This document shows, piece by piece, positions 52,156 through 59,919 of a DNA stretch of 64,000 nt. Source of the DNA: Thioclava dalianensis (GTDB lineage Bacteria > Pseudomonadota > Alphaproteobacteria > Rhodobacterales > Rhodobacteraceae); contig NZ_JHEH01000004.1 in assembly GCF_000715505.1 (NCBI RefSeq), positions 124,001 through 188,000 on the forward strand, written 5' to 3'. Made by a program: the position numbers and the translations under genes. The notes below the pieces were generated by a model. The model was not told the DNA's origin, did no database searches, and saw nothing but the letters and a program-made list of their open reading frames with translations. The first letter of the stretch is position 1. Every line of letters starts with the position of its first letter.

Positions 52156-53016
52156 ATGAAGTCGATAGCCCCCGTTCTGAGCGTACTCGCGGCGATTCTC
52201 GTGATCTGGTACGGCGCTACGGTCTTGCTCAACAGCAAATGGACCTATGATCAGGCGGCGAGGGCGGGCGAGAGTGTCAGCATCAGCCATCTTCTCACCG
52301 ACACGATGAGCCAGAAGCGCCCCGTTCTGCCCGCGCCGCATCAGGTGGCGCAGGGCTTGTGGGATGGTTTGTTCGGGCAGCGCTTCACCTCCAAGCGCAG
52401 TCTTGTCTTCCACGCATGGATCACGCTGTCGGCCACGATGGTGGGCTTTGCGCTGGGCACCGGGCTGGGGATCCTGCTCGCGGTGGGGATCACCCATAGC
52501 CGGGCCATGGATCTGTCGGTGATGCCTTGGGCGATTGCGAGCCAGACCGTGCCGATCCTCGCGATTGCGCCGATGGTGATCGTGGTGCTGGCAAGCCTTG
52601 GCGTCACGGGGCTTTTGCCCAAGGCGCTGATCGCGGCCTATCTGAATTTCTTTCCCGTCCTCGTGGGGATGGTGAAGGGATTGCGTGCGCCCGATGCGAT
52701 GCAGCTTGATCTTCTCAAGACCTATAATGCGAGCCGGTCGGGGACGCTTTGGAAGCTGCGCCTGCCATCGTCGATGCCCTATCTGTTCGCCTCGCTGAAA
52801 GTTGGCGTGGCGGCCAGTCTGGTGGGCACGATCGTGGCCGAGCTGCCCGCAGGGGCCACGCAAGGGCTCGGCGCACGGCTGCTGTCGGGAAGCTATTACG
52901 GGCAAACTGTGCAGATCTGGGCTGCGCTGTTTACCGCAGCTGGGCTTGCGGCGATCCTCGTGATCGCGGTGGGCGTGATCGAGCGGGTGGTGCTGCGTCG
53001 AATGGGGATGGCATGA
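52156..53016 (+). CDS. ABC transporter permease 1
   Basis: A 286-residue inner-membrane permease with one N-terminal helix and a five- to six-helix BPD_transp_1 core. ASQTVPILAIAPMVIVVLAS and the EAA-loop region (DLLKTYNASRSGTLWKLRLP) mark the ThiX/TauC/SsuC-like family. The ribosome site is provided by the 3' end of the intergenic element upstream. It overlaps permease 2 by four bases. Confidence 0.9.
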   Translation: MKSIAPVLSVLAAILVIWYGATVLLNSKWTYDQAARAGESVSISHLLTDTMSQKRPVLPAPHQVAQGLWDGLFGQRFTSKRSLVFHAWITLSATMVGFALGTGLGILLAVGITHSRAMDLSVMPWAIASQTVPILAIAPMVIVVLASLGVTGLLPKALIAAYLNFFPVLVGMVKGLRAPDAMQLDLLKTYNASRSGTLWKLRLPSSMPYLFASLKVGVAASLVGTIVAELPAGATQGLGARLLSGSYYGQTVQIWAALFTAAGLAAILVIAVGVIERVVLRRMGMA

Positions 53017-53864
53017 TGGGTTGGTTGATCTTCGCAGTGGTGTTCTGGATTGCGGCATGGGGGGCCAACGCGTGGCTCGCACAGCGGCACGGGCATCAGA
53101 AATGGGCGCAATTCACGATCCCCGCGCTGTTTGGCATCTCGATCCTCTTGCTCTGGGAGGGGCTCGTTCTCGGGCTTGAGATCAGCCCGGTGATCCTGCC
53201 CGCACCCAGCCAGATCGCGCAGAGCTTCGCCGCGTCGGGGCCGATCCTGCGGGAGGATTTCGTCCAGACCATTCTGAAAGGCGCGCTGTCGGGCTATCTG
53301 ATGGGCTGTGCGGCCGCCGTGGTCGTGGCGGTGCTGATCGATCGCTCGCCGTTCTTGCAGCGCGGACTGTTGCCGGTGGGCAATTTCGTGGCCGCGTTGC
53401 CGATCGTCGGGATCGCGCCGATCCTTGTGATGTGGTTTGGCTTTGACTGGCAATCCAAGGCGGCGGTCGTCGTGGTGATGGTGTTCTTCCCGGTTCTCGT
53501 GAACATGGTGGCGGGGTTGGCTGCGACCGATCAATTGCAGCGTGATCTGATGGCGACCTATTCGGCGAGCTATTGGCAGGGTCTGTTCAAGATGCGTCTG
53601 CCCGCCGCGATGCCGTTTTTGTTCAACGGGCTCAAGATCGCCACGACGCTGGCGCTGATCGGGGCCATCGTTGCTGAATTTTTCGGCAGCCCGACACGCG
53701 GGATGGGCTTTCGGATATCGACCGCCGTGGGGCAGCTTGATTTGCCGCTCGTCTGGTCGGAGATTACCGTTGCGGCCCTCGCGGGCTCGGGCTTCTACGG
53801 GGCGGTCGCGCTCATCGAGAAGCTGGTGACATTCTGGCACCCGTCGCAACGCGCACGAGCCTGA
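53013..53864 (+). CDS. ABC transporter permease 2
   Basis: A 283-residue permease, paralogous to the preceding one, with VGNFVAALPIVGIAPILVMW and the EAA-loop DLMATYSASYWQGLFKMRLP. ATG 53013 (or 53016, the sequence is ATGATG) overlaps the first permease stop. Two different permease genes are usual in one group of NMT1/THI5-type importers. The binding protein gene follows after about 50 bases. Confidence 0.9.
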   Translation: MMGWLIFAVVFWIAAWGANAWLAQRHGHQKWAQFTIPALFGISILLLWEGLVLGLEISPVILPAPSQIAQSFAASGPILREDFVQTILKGALSGYLMGCAAAVVVAVLIDRSPFLQRGLLPVGNFVAALPIVGIAPILVMWFGFDWQSKAAVVVVMVFFPVLVNMVAGLAATDQLQRDLMATYSASYWQGLFKMRLPAAMPFLFNGLKIATTLALIGAIVAEFFGSPTRGMGFRISTAVGQLDLPLVWSEITVAALAGSGFYGAVALIEKLVTFWHPSQRARA

Positions 53865-53916
53865 CGAATAGCGAAAATCCCGGGCGCAAGATCCGGGGCC
53901 AACAGTGGAGAGAGAA

Positions 53917-54906
53917 ATGAAAAAACTGATCGCGGGGCTGAGTGTCAGCCTGGGTCTCATGGCGGGCGCAGCCCAGGCCAACGAAGATGTGACGCTACAG
54001 CTCAAATGGGTGACGCAGGCGCAATTCGCGGGCTATTATGTCGCGCTCGACAAGGGCTATTACAAGGATGCGGGGCTCAATGTCACGATCAAGCCGGGCG
54101 GTCCCGATATCGGGCCTGAGCAGGTGATCGCAGGCGGTGGCGCGGATGTCATCGTCGACTGGATGCCCGCCGCACTGGCTGCGCGCGAAAAAGGCCTGCC
54201 GCTCGTCAATATTGCGCAGCCTTACAAGAAATCGGGCATGATGCTGACCTGTCTGAAGGAAAGCGGCATCAAGACCCCCAAGGACTTCCCCGGTCATACG
54301 CTGGGCGTGTGGTTCTTTGGCAATGAGTATCCTTTCCTGAGCTGGATGGCCCATCTGGGCATCCCGACCGATGGCGGCCCCAATGGCGTGACGGTGCTCA
54401 AGCAGGGCTTCAACGTCGATCCGCTGCTGCAAAAGCAGGCGGCCTGTATCTCAACGATGACCTATAATGAGTATCTTCAGGTGCTCGAGGCCGGGATCAA
54501 GCCCGATCAACTCATCACCTTCAAATATGAGGACGAGGGTGTGGCGACGCTCGAAGACGGTCTTTACGTGATGGAGGATAAGCTCAAGGATCCGGCCTTT
54601 GTCGACACGATGGCGAAATTCGTGAAGGCGTCGATGGAAGGCTGGAAATATGCCGATGCCCATCCCGAGGAGGCCGCTCAAATCGTGCTCGACAATGACG
54701 AGACCGGTGCGCAGACGATGGAGCATCAGGTCGGCATGATGAAGGAAGTCGCCAAGCTGACCGAGGGCACCGATGGCGTGCTTGATCCGGCTGATTACGA
54801 GCGCACAGTCAAGGTGCTGCTGGAAGGTGGTTCGGATCCGGTGATCACCAAGAAGCCCGAAGGCGCATGGACCCATGCCGTCACCGATAAGGCCGGTCTG
54901 AAGTAA
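53917..54906 (+). CDS. NMT1/THI5-family periplasmic substrate-binding protein
   Basis: Periplasmic solute receptor of 329 residues with a signal peptide (KKLIAGLSVSLGLMAGAAQA). LQLKWVTQAQFAGYYVALDK is the hallmark of the NMT1/THI5-like (ThiY/RibY) fold, and GGGADVIVDWMPAAL forms part of the pyrimidine-type pocket region. Relatives bind formylaminopyrimidine, riboflavin or other ring compounds. Located at the end of the uracil catabolic operon, it most likely binds uracil, thymine, dihydrouracil or a related pyrimidine. ATG 53917 is preceded by GGAGAGAG; GTG 53905 is an alternative. Confidence 0.88.
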   Translation: MKKLIAGLSVSLGLMAGAAQANEDVTLQLKWVTQAQFAGYYVALDKGYYKDAGLNVTIKPGGPDIGPEQVIAGGGADVIVDWMPAALAAREKGLPLVNIAQPYKKSGMMLTCLKESGIKTPKDFPGHTLGVWFFGNEYPFLSWMAHLGIPTDGGPNGVTVLKQGFNVDPLLQKQAACISTMTYNEYLQVLEAGIKPDQLITFKYEDEGVATLEDGLYVMEDKLKDPAFVDTMAKFVKASMEGWKYADAHPEEAAQIVLDNDETGAQTMEHQVGMMKEVAKLTEGTDGVLDPADYERTVKVLLEGGSDPVITKKPEGAWTHAVTDKAGLK

Positions 54907-54932
54907 AGTCCGCGCCGCGCGCAAAACACTTG

Positions 54933-54961
54933 GCCCCCCGGAGCGATCCGGGGGGCTTTTT
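54933..54961 (+). terminator. Intrinsic terminator of the pyrimidine/ABC operon
   Basis: GCCCCCCGGA (54933-54942) pairs perfectly with TCCGGGGGGC (54947-54956) over GCGA and is followed by TTTTT. It lies 27 bases after the binding-protein stop. Confidence 0.93.
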
Positions 54962-55032
54962 GCTGCGCGTTGACGGAGTTTTAAGCCTGAGCGTGCTAGG
55001 CTTTGGAGCGGGTCCACGAACCGGGGGATGAT

Positions 55033-55464
55033 ATGGCGGCCAAGGCGAGCACGCGAGCGGGCGCCGGGATCGGCCTGCGGGTCTATGTGCTCGGTGCTCT
55101 GGGGTTGTCTGGCTTGGCTGTGTTGTTCTGGATGACGTGGAAAAGCCAGTTCGCGGCACCGGCGGGGTATCTGTTTGAGACCCCGACTCAGCCCGTGGAG
55201 GCGGGCTATTGTCTGGCCGTCGCGCGGCAGGTTGTGCCGGGTGCCAGCTATGGCGGCTATATCACCGAGGCCAAGGAGTTTTGGCTGCAGCGCCTGCTCG
55301 ACTTCAGCGGCCCGCTGGCCAGCAATATCATGCGCGGAGAGATCGCGCTGAACCGCCATTTGCAGGCCTTCGAGGGGCCTGATCGGGCATGGCTGATGAA
55401 TGCGATGGACAGTTGCTCGCATCGCGCGCTGACCTATGGCGCGCGCTTCAAGAGTTTCGAGTGA
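55033..55464 (+). CDS. Hypothetical single-pass membrane protein
   Basis: A 143-residue protein of unknown function. One transmembrane helix lies near residues 15-35 (YVLGALGLSGLAVLFWM), followed by a soluble domain with GYCLAVARQVVPGASYGGYI, NIMRGEIALNRHLQAF and MDSCSHRALTYGARF. GGGGGATGAT gives a ribosome site before ATG 55033. It converges on the mscS gene. No family is recognised. Confidence 0.65.
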   Translation: MAAKASTRAGAGIGLRVYVLGALGLSGLAVLFWMTWKSQFAAPAGYLFETPTQPVEAGYCLAVARQVVPGASYGGYITEAKEFWLQRLLDFSGPLASNIMRGEIALNRHLQAFEGPDRAWLMNAMDSCSHRALTYGARFKSFE

Positions 55465-55487
55465 GGCACCTTAGGCGGGCGGCGTTC

Positions 55488-56639
55488 TCAGCGAGGGGCT
55501 GGGTCGTGCGGCGGGGGCGATTGGTCGGGCGTTCTAGCCTGCGCGTGGGGCTCCAGCCCGTCGATCTCGGCGCGAGTCCGGGGCAGGGCATGGGGCATCT
55601 CGCGCTTGATCCAGTCGATCAGCGCCTCGCGCATGTCGCAGCGCAGATCGAAGGTGCGCGGCCCGTTGCGCGCAGAGACAAGGATGCGGACCTCGATTAC
55701 TCGCTCGCGAAAATCGGTCACCTGAACAGCGAAAACATCGCGATCCCAAAGCGGTGAGGCCTCGGCGATCTCGCGGGCCTTGGCGCGAATCGCGGGGATA
55801 TCGGCGCTGTGGTCGAGATAGATCATGACCGTGCCGATCAGAGCCGCGCTCTCGCGCGTCCAGTTCTGGAAGGGCTGCTCGATGAAATAGCTCAGCGGCA
55901 CCACAAGACGCCGCCAGTCCCAGATGCGGATCACAACATAGGTGGCGGTGATTTCCTCGACATTGCCCCATTCCCCCTCGACGATCAGCGCATCATCAAT
56001 GCGGATGGGCTGGGTCAGCGCAAGCTGGATGCCCGCAAACAGGTTTTTCAGCACCGGTTGCAAGGCAAGCCCCACCACGATGCCCGCCGCCCCACCGGCG
56101 GCCAGCAGCGAGACGCCATATTGCCGCACCGCCGGGAAGGTCATCAGGGCGGCGGCCACGGCCAGGATCACCACCATCACCTTGGCCACGCGCATCAGGA
56201 TACGGGTTTGGGTGACATGTTTGCGCGCGAGCAAATTGTCCTCGGCATCAAGTTTGAAGCGCCGTAGATGGATCGTGGTCCAAATGTAGAGGGCGGTATA
56301 GGCGATCCAGGCGAGGCACAGGATCAGCGCCATCAGCAGGATCTGCGTGACGCCCCGGCTCACATGCGGCGGCATGGGCACGATCTGGTTCACGAAGGCC
56401 AGCGCTACGATCAGCAGCACGAGGCGCAGCGGCTGGGCGGCGCGCGCCACCAGCGAGCGCCAGAACAGCTCGCGCTCCGCAACCATCCGGGTGAGCAGTG
56501 TAAAGACGAAGCGGAACAGCCCCAGCGCCAGCAGCGCCGCGATCGCAAAGCCTGAAAGCGCGACCGCCCAGTCGGGGGCGATGCGGTTTACGGCTGTGAC
56601 CATGTCTTTCAGGCCGGATTCAATCTGGTCTGGCTGCAT
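55488..56639 (-). CDS. MscS-family small-conductance mechanosensitive channel
   Basis: Membrane channel opened by tension, protecting against osmotic downshift. The 383-residue protein has about four N-terminal transmembrane segments, then the pore-lining helix (LLAAGGAAGIVVGLALQPVL) and the beta domain (QPIRIDDALIVEGEWGNVEE, WDWRRLVVPLSYFIEQPFQN), which are the MscS core. The C-terminal 50 residues are Pro/Arg-rich. It is longer than E. coli MscS (286). AGAGG lies before the ATG. Confidence 0.9.
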   Translation of the reverse strand: MQPDQIESGLKDMVTAVNRIAPDWAVALSGFAIAALLALGLFRFVFTLLTRMVAERELFWRSLVARAAQPLRLVLLIVALAFVNQIVPMPPHVSRGVTQILLMALILCLAWIAYTALYIWTTIHLRRFKLDAEDNLLARKHVTQTRILMRVAKVMVVILAVAAALMTFPAVRQYGVSLLAAGGAAGIVVGLALQPVLKNLFAGIQLALTQPIRIDDALIVEGEWGNVEEITATYVVIRIWDWRRLVVPLSYFIEQPFQNWTRESAALIGTVMIYLDHSADIPAIRAKAREIAEASPLWDRDVFAVQVTDFRERVIEVRILVSARNGPRTFDLRCDMREALIDWIKREMPHALPRTRAEIDGLEPHAQARTPDQSPPPHDPAPR

Positions 56640-56742
56640 CGGGGCCTCTTTTGGGCTGCGGCGGGGGAAATCTCAGGATGGGCGATTCTGTCGCGCGGTC
56701 AAATCACCGAGCCGTTTGTCCCGGCAATGGTAGGGGCAATGC

Positions 56743-56779
56743 TGTAAATTTCATTGTAAAGGGCAGGGTTGATTGTAAA
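56743..56779 (+). promoter_or_regulatory. Three TGTAAA repeats before the XRE/DUF2083 regulator
   Basis: TGTAAA occurs at 56743-56748, 56755-56760 (12 bases apart) and 56774-56779, the last two as TTGTAAA. They lie 21-57 bases before the start codon, where an autoregulatory site would be expected. The related PccR regulators bind TTTGCAAA pairs, so the pattern here may be a variant. Confidence 0.45.
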
Positions 56780-56799
56780 CTGGGCAAAGGAGAAACCCG

Positions 56800-58119
56800 A
56801 TGCCTCGTTCCCCCCTCACTGGCACACGCATTCGCGAACGCCGCACCTTGCTGACGATGAAGCAGGCGGATCTGGCCCGCGCGGCGGGGATTTCGGCGGC
56901 CTATCTCAATCTGATCGAGCATAATCGCCGCCGTGTATCAGACGCTTTGGTTGAGCGGATCGCCCGTGCAATGGGCGTCGAGACGGTGATGCTGTCCGAG
57001 GGCGCCGATAGCGCGCTTTTCGATGGGCTGCGCGAGGCGGTTGCCGCAGGCGAAAGCGAGGTGGCGGGCGGCGGTCCGACGCCCGATCTGGAGCGGATCG
57101 AGGAGTTCGTCGGGCGTTTCCCCGGCTGGGCCGGGCTTTTGGCGCGCAGGCAGGCGCGCCTGTCGCGGCTTGAGCGGGTGCTTGAGGATTACGCCGACCG
57201 CATGGCGCAAGACCCCTTCCTTGCAACCTCGCTGCATGAGGTGCTCTCGGCGGTGACGAGCCTGCGCTCCACCGCGGCGATCCTCGTTGAGGCGGAAGAC
57301 ATTGAGCCGGAATGGCGCACGCGGTTTCTCTCGACGATTCAGGAGGAAAGCCTGCGGCTGTCGGCCACGGCAGAGGCGCTTGTGGGATATCTCGACGGGA
57401 TGAATGAGGCCGAGACGGGTCTGTCTTCGCCGCAAGAAGAGCTTGAGGCTTGGCTGGAGGCGCGGGCGTGGCATTTCCCAGAGATCGAGGCCGGCCCCTG
57501 CGCTCTGTCAGAGCTGATCGAGGGCGTGCCGGAGCTGGCCTCTGCAGCGGCACGCAGCCTCGCGCGCGCCCATCTGGAACGGATCGCCACGGATGCGCGG
57601 GCCCTGCCGCTTGACGTAATCGCGCCTGCCCTGAGTGAGATCGGCACCGATCCCGGCCAGCTTGCGCAGGCGCTTGGCGCGCCGATCAGCACCGTGATGC
57701 GCCGGTTGGCCGCTCTCCCGCCCGGTCTTGCCGGGATGAGCGAGCTAGGCCTCGTGATCTGCGATGGCTCGGGGACGATGACCTTTCGCCGCGCCGTGCC
57801 AGGTTTTGCGCTGCCGCGCTTTGGGGCTGGCTGCCCGCTCTGGCCGCTCTACGAGGCGCTGGCCCAGCCGATGCAGCCGATCCGCGCCCATGTCGATATC
57901 GCGGGGCGGATGCCGATGCGGTTTCTGACCTATGCGCTCTGCGAGACCCGCGTGACCGGGTTTGACGGGCCGGTTCTGCGTGAGGCGATGATGCTGATCC
58001 TGCCCGAAGAGACCGCGCCCCCCTCCGGCTCGCTGCGCCGCGTCGGCACGTCCTGCCGGATCTGCCCGCGCGCGGACTGCGCGGGGCGGCGTGAACCCGC
58101 GATCGTGGCCGAGGGCTAA
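56800..58119 (+). CDS. XRE-family short-chain acyl-type regulator (ScfR/PccR-like, DUF2083)
   Basis: DNA-binding regulator of 439 residues. The N-terminal helix-turn-helix (MKQADLARAAGISAAYLNLI; EHNRRRVSD) is followed by a long helical region and a C-terminal DUF2083-type domain ending in GTSCRICPRADCAGRREPA, the cysteine motif shared by the MccR/PccR/RamB group. Those proteins regulate propionate, methylmalonyl or glyoxylate-type pathways and respond to acyl-CoA. The target in this organism is not adjacent. AAGGAG lies before the ATG, and three TGTAAA repeats lie upstream. Confidence 0.87.
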   Translation: MPRSPLTGTRIRERRTLLTMKQADLARAAGISAAYLNLIEHNRRRVSDALVERIARAMGVETVMLSEGADSALFDGLREAVAAGESEVAGGGPTPDLERIEEFVGRFPGWAGLLARRQARLSRLERVLEDYADRMAQDPFLATSLHEVLSAVTSLRSTAAILVEAEDIEPEWRTRFLSTIQEESLRLSATAEALVGYLDGMNEAETGLSSPQEELEAWLEARAWHFPEIEAGPCALSELIEGVPELASAAARSLARAHLERIATDARALPLDVIAPALSEIGTDPGQLAQALGAPISTVMRRLAALPPGLAGMSELGLVICDGSGTMTFRRAVPGFALPRFGAGCPLWPLYEALAQPMQPIRAHVDIAGRMPMRFLTYALCETRVTGFDGPVLREAMMLILPEETAPPSGSLRRVGTSCRICPRADCAGRREPAIVAEG

Positions 58120-58181
58120 AGGCTTGTGGCCATCGCTGTTGCGCGGCACTGTGCGCGCGGAGCCAGCAAAGGAGCCTGCCG

Positions 58182-59129
58182 ATGCCCCCTCAGCCCCCCC
58201 GCGTAAGCCTCTGGGCCGTCGAGGTGTTCACCGCGACTGCGGAAGAGGGCGCGATCACGGCCGCAGCCCGGCGGCTTGGGGTCTCGGCACCGACCGTGAG
58301 CCAGCAGCTCGCCGCGTTGGAAACAGCATTGGGCGCTGAACTGGTGGATCGCAGCGCCCGGCCGTTTGCGCTGACCGTGGCGGGGCAAGGGTTCTTGCCC
58401 CATGCCGAGGCGATGCTTGAGGCGCTGGCGCAGGGGCGCGCTGGCGTGGCGTTGGCCGACCCGTCGGGTCTGACCAGTTTCCGGCTTGGCATGATCGAGG
58501 ATTTCGAGGCCGAGGTGACGCCCGAATTGCTGGCCGGGATGGCCTCGGAGCTGACGCAATGCCGCTTTGAGCTGGAGACCGGGCCGAGCCACCGCCTGTT
58601 GAGCCTGCTTGAGACGCGCGGCTTGGATGTCGCGGTGGCGGCGCTGCCTGAAAACGGGCTGCCTGATGGCACCGAGCTGCACCCGTTGTTGCAAGAGCCC
58701 TTTCTGGTGGTGCGCCCGGAAAACGCGCCGCGCGACCTGCCGTTCATTCATTATTCCGAGCGCACGCTTATGGGCCGTCAGATTGCAGCTCATCTGGCGC
58801 GCGAGGGGCATGCGCCGGGGCATCGGCTCGCGCTGGACAGCTATCCGGCCATTCTTGCGCTGGTGGCGGCGGGGCAGGGCTGGACGATCCTGACACCCTC
58901 GGGGGTGCGCCACGCGCCCCGCGCGGGGCTGGTGCTCGAGCCCTTGCCGGGCGCGCCGCTCTCGCGCCGGATCGTGCTTGCGGCACGGGCGGGCGGCATG
59001 GGGGGCTTGCCCGGTCAGGTCGCCGAACGGCTGCGCGGATTGCTGGCTGCGCGGGTCGTGACCCCGGCGCTGCGCGATGCGCCTTGGCTGGGCGATACGT
59101 TGCGCATCGAGGGCGCCGATCAGGTCTGA
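58182..59129 (+). CDS. LysR-family transcriptional regulator
   Basis: A 315-residue regulator with the N-terminal helix-turn-helix (FTATAEEGAITAAARRLGVS, then APTVSQQLAALE) and a C-terminal effector-binding domain (residues about 95-300). Effector and target are unknown. AAGGAG precedes ATG 58182. The gene follows the XRE regulator on the same strand after 62 bases, and its 3' end overlaps the converging thiN by ten bases. Confidence 0.9.
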   Translation: MPPQPPRVSLWAVEVFTATAEEGAITAAARRLGVSAPTVSQQLAALETALGAELVDRSARPFALTVAGQGFLPHAEAMLEALAQGRAGVALADPSGLTSFRLGMIEDFEAEVTPELLAGMASELTQCRFELETGPSHRLLSLLETRGLDVAVAALPENGLPDGTELHPLLQEPFLVVRPENAPRDLPFIHYSERTLMGRQIAAHLAREGHAPGHRLALDSYPAILALVAAGQGWTILTPSGVRHAPRAGLVLEPLPGAPLSRRIVLAARAGGMGGLPGQVAERLRGLLAARVVTPALRDAPWLGDTLRIEGADQV

Positions 59130-59779
59130 GGCAGTCCGAGCGCCTGAAGCATCGCGCCCAGGCCCTCGCGCGGCACCATCAACAGGGCCGAGCCGTTGAG
59201 CGTGATCTCCACCCGACCCAGCGCCGCATTCGATGTGCCGACCCGCGTGTCGGGGGAAAACTCCAGCCCGTCGAGCGGCCAGCGCAGCCCGGAAGAGTGC
59301 GCGGTGACCGGGCCGAAGGGAAAGATCGACACCCGCGTCTCGGGCTCCAGATCCAGCGTGATATGCGCAGGGCAGCGCGTGATCACCTCTTCCTCGGACA
59401 GCATCACCACGGTTTTGGATGTGCGAAATAGATCGCTCATCGCGGCCAGCGTGTGATCAAGCCGCTGCCCGGTAAAGCCGAGCGCGAGGATGAAGGGGGC
59501 CTCGATCAGAGCGAGGCATTTGCCAAAATCCGTGCTGTCTTGCTCGGCCACGTGATGAACGCGGCTCCCCAGATGCGCGCGGGCCTGTGCGCTCAGGCTG
59601 TCGAGATCGCCGATGACGGCCTGCGGCTCATGACCCAGATCCAGAGCCCGATCACCTCCACCATCCGCGGCCACGAGACAGGGCGCGATTGTCAACGCAT
59701 CGTCAACATCTATTTGGTTCACTGCCCCGGCGCCGAGCAATGTGACACCGTGCGTTGAGTTTACAATCGGCTGGAACAT
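59120..59779 (-). CDS. thiN: Thiamine pyrophosphokinase
   Basis: Converts thiamine to thiamine diphosphate with ATP. The 219-residue protein has the family motifs: VAADGGGDRAL, AVIGDLDSLS, DSTDFGKCLALIE and GFTGQRLDHTLAAMSDL. ATG 59779 (MFQPIVNSTHGVTLLGAG) gives the N-terminus usual in this order; longer in-frame starts are not conserved. It stands alone and no TPP riboswitch was recognised near it. Confidence 0.92.
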   Translation of the reverse strand: MFQPIVNSTHGVTLLGAGAVNQIDVDDALTIAPCLVAADGGGDRALDLGHEPQAVIGDLDSLSAQARAHLGSRVHHVAEQDSTDFGKCLALIEAPFILALGFTGQRLDHTLAAMSDLFRTSKTVVMLSEEEVITRCPAHITLDLEPETRVSIFPFGPVTAHSSGLRWPLDGLEFSPDTRVGTSNAALGRVEITLNGSALLMVPREGLGAMLQALGLPQT

Positions 59780-59919
59780 GGCATGATTGATGACGAATAT
59801 GGCAGGGGAACACAATCAAGACCTATAAAATTCCTTTTAAATGCCTTCTTTCGTCCACGGGAAAGAACCAGTTCAGTTGGATGTTGACGCTATGAGGTCC
59901 AATAGAAAGCGAGTGGTCC

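Noticed and set aside
56771-59768. The 11-mer GATTGTAAACT shared by the XRE regulator upstream region and thiN
   Set aside because: The second copy lies inside the thiN coding sequence and is explained by its codons; one shared 11-mer in a window this size is not strong evidence.
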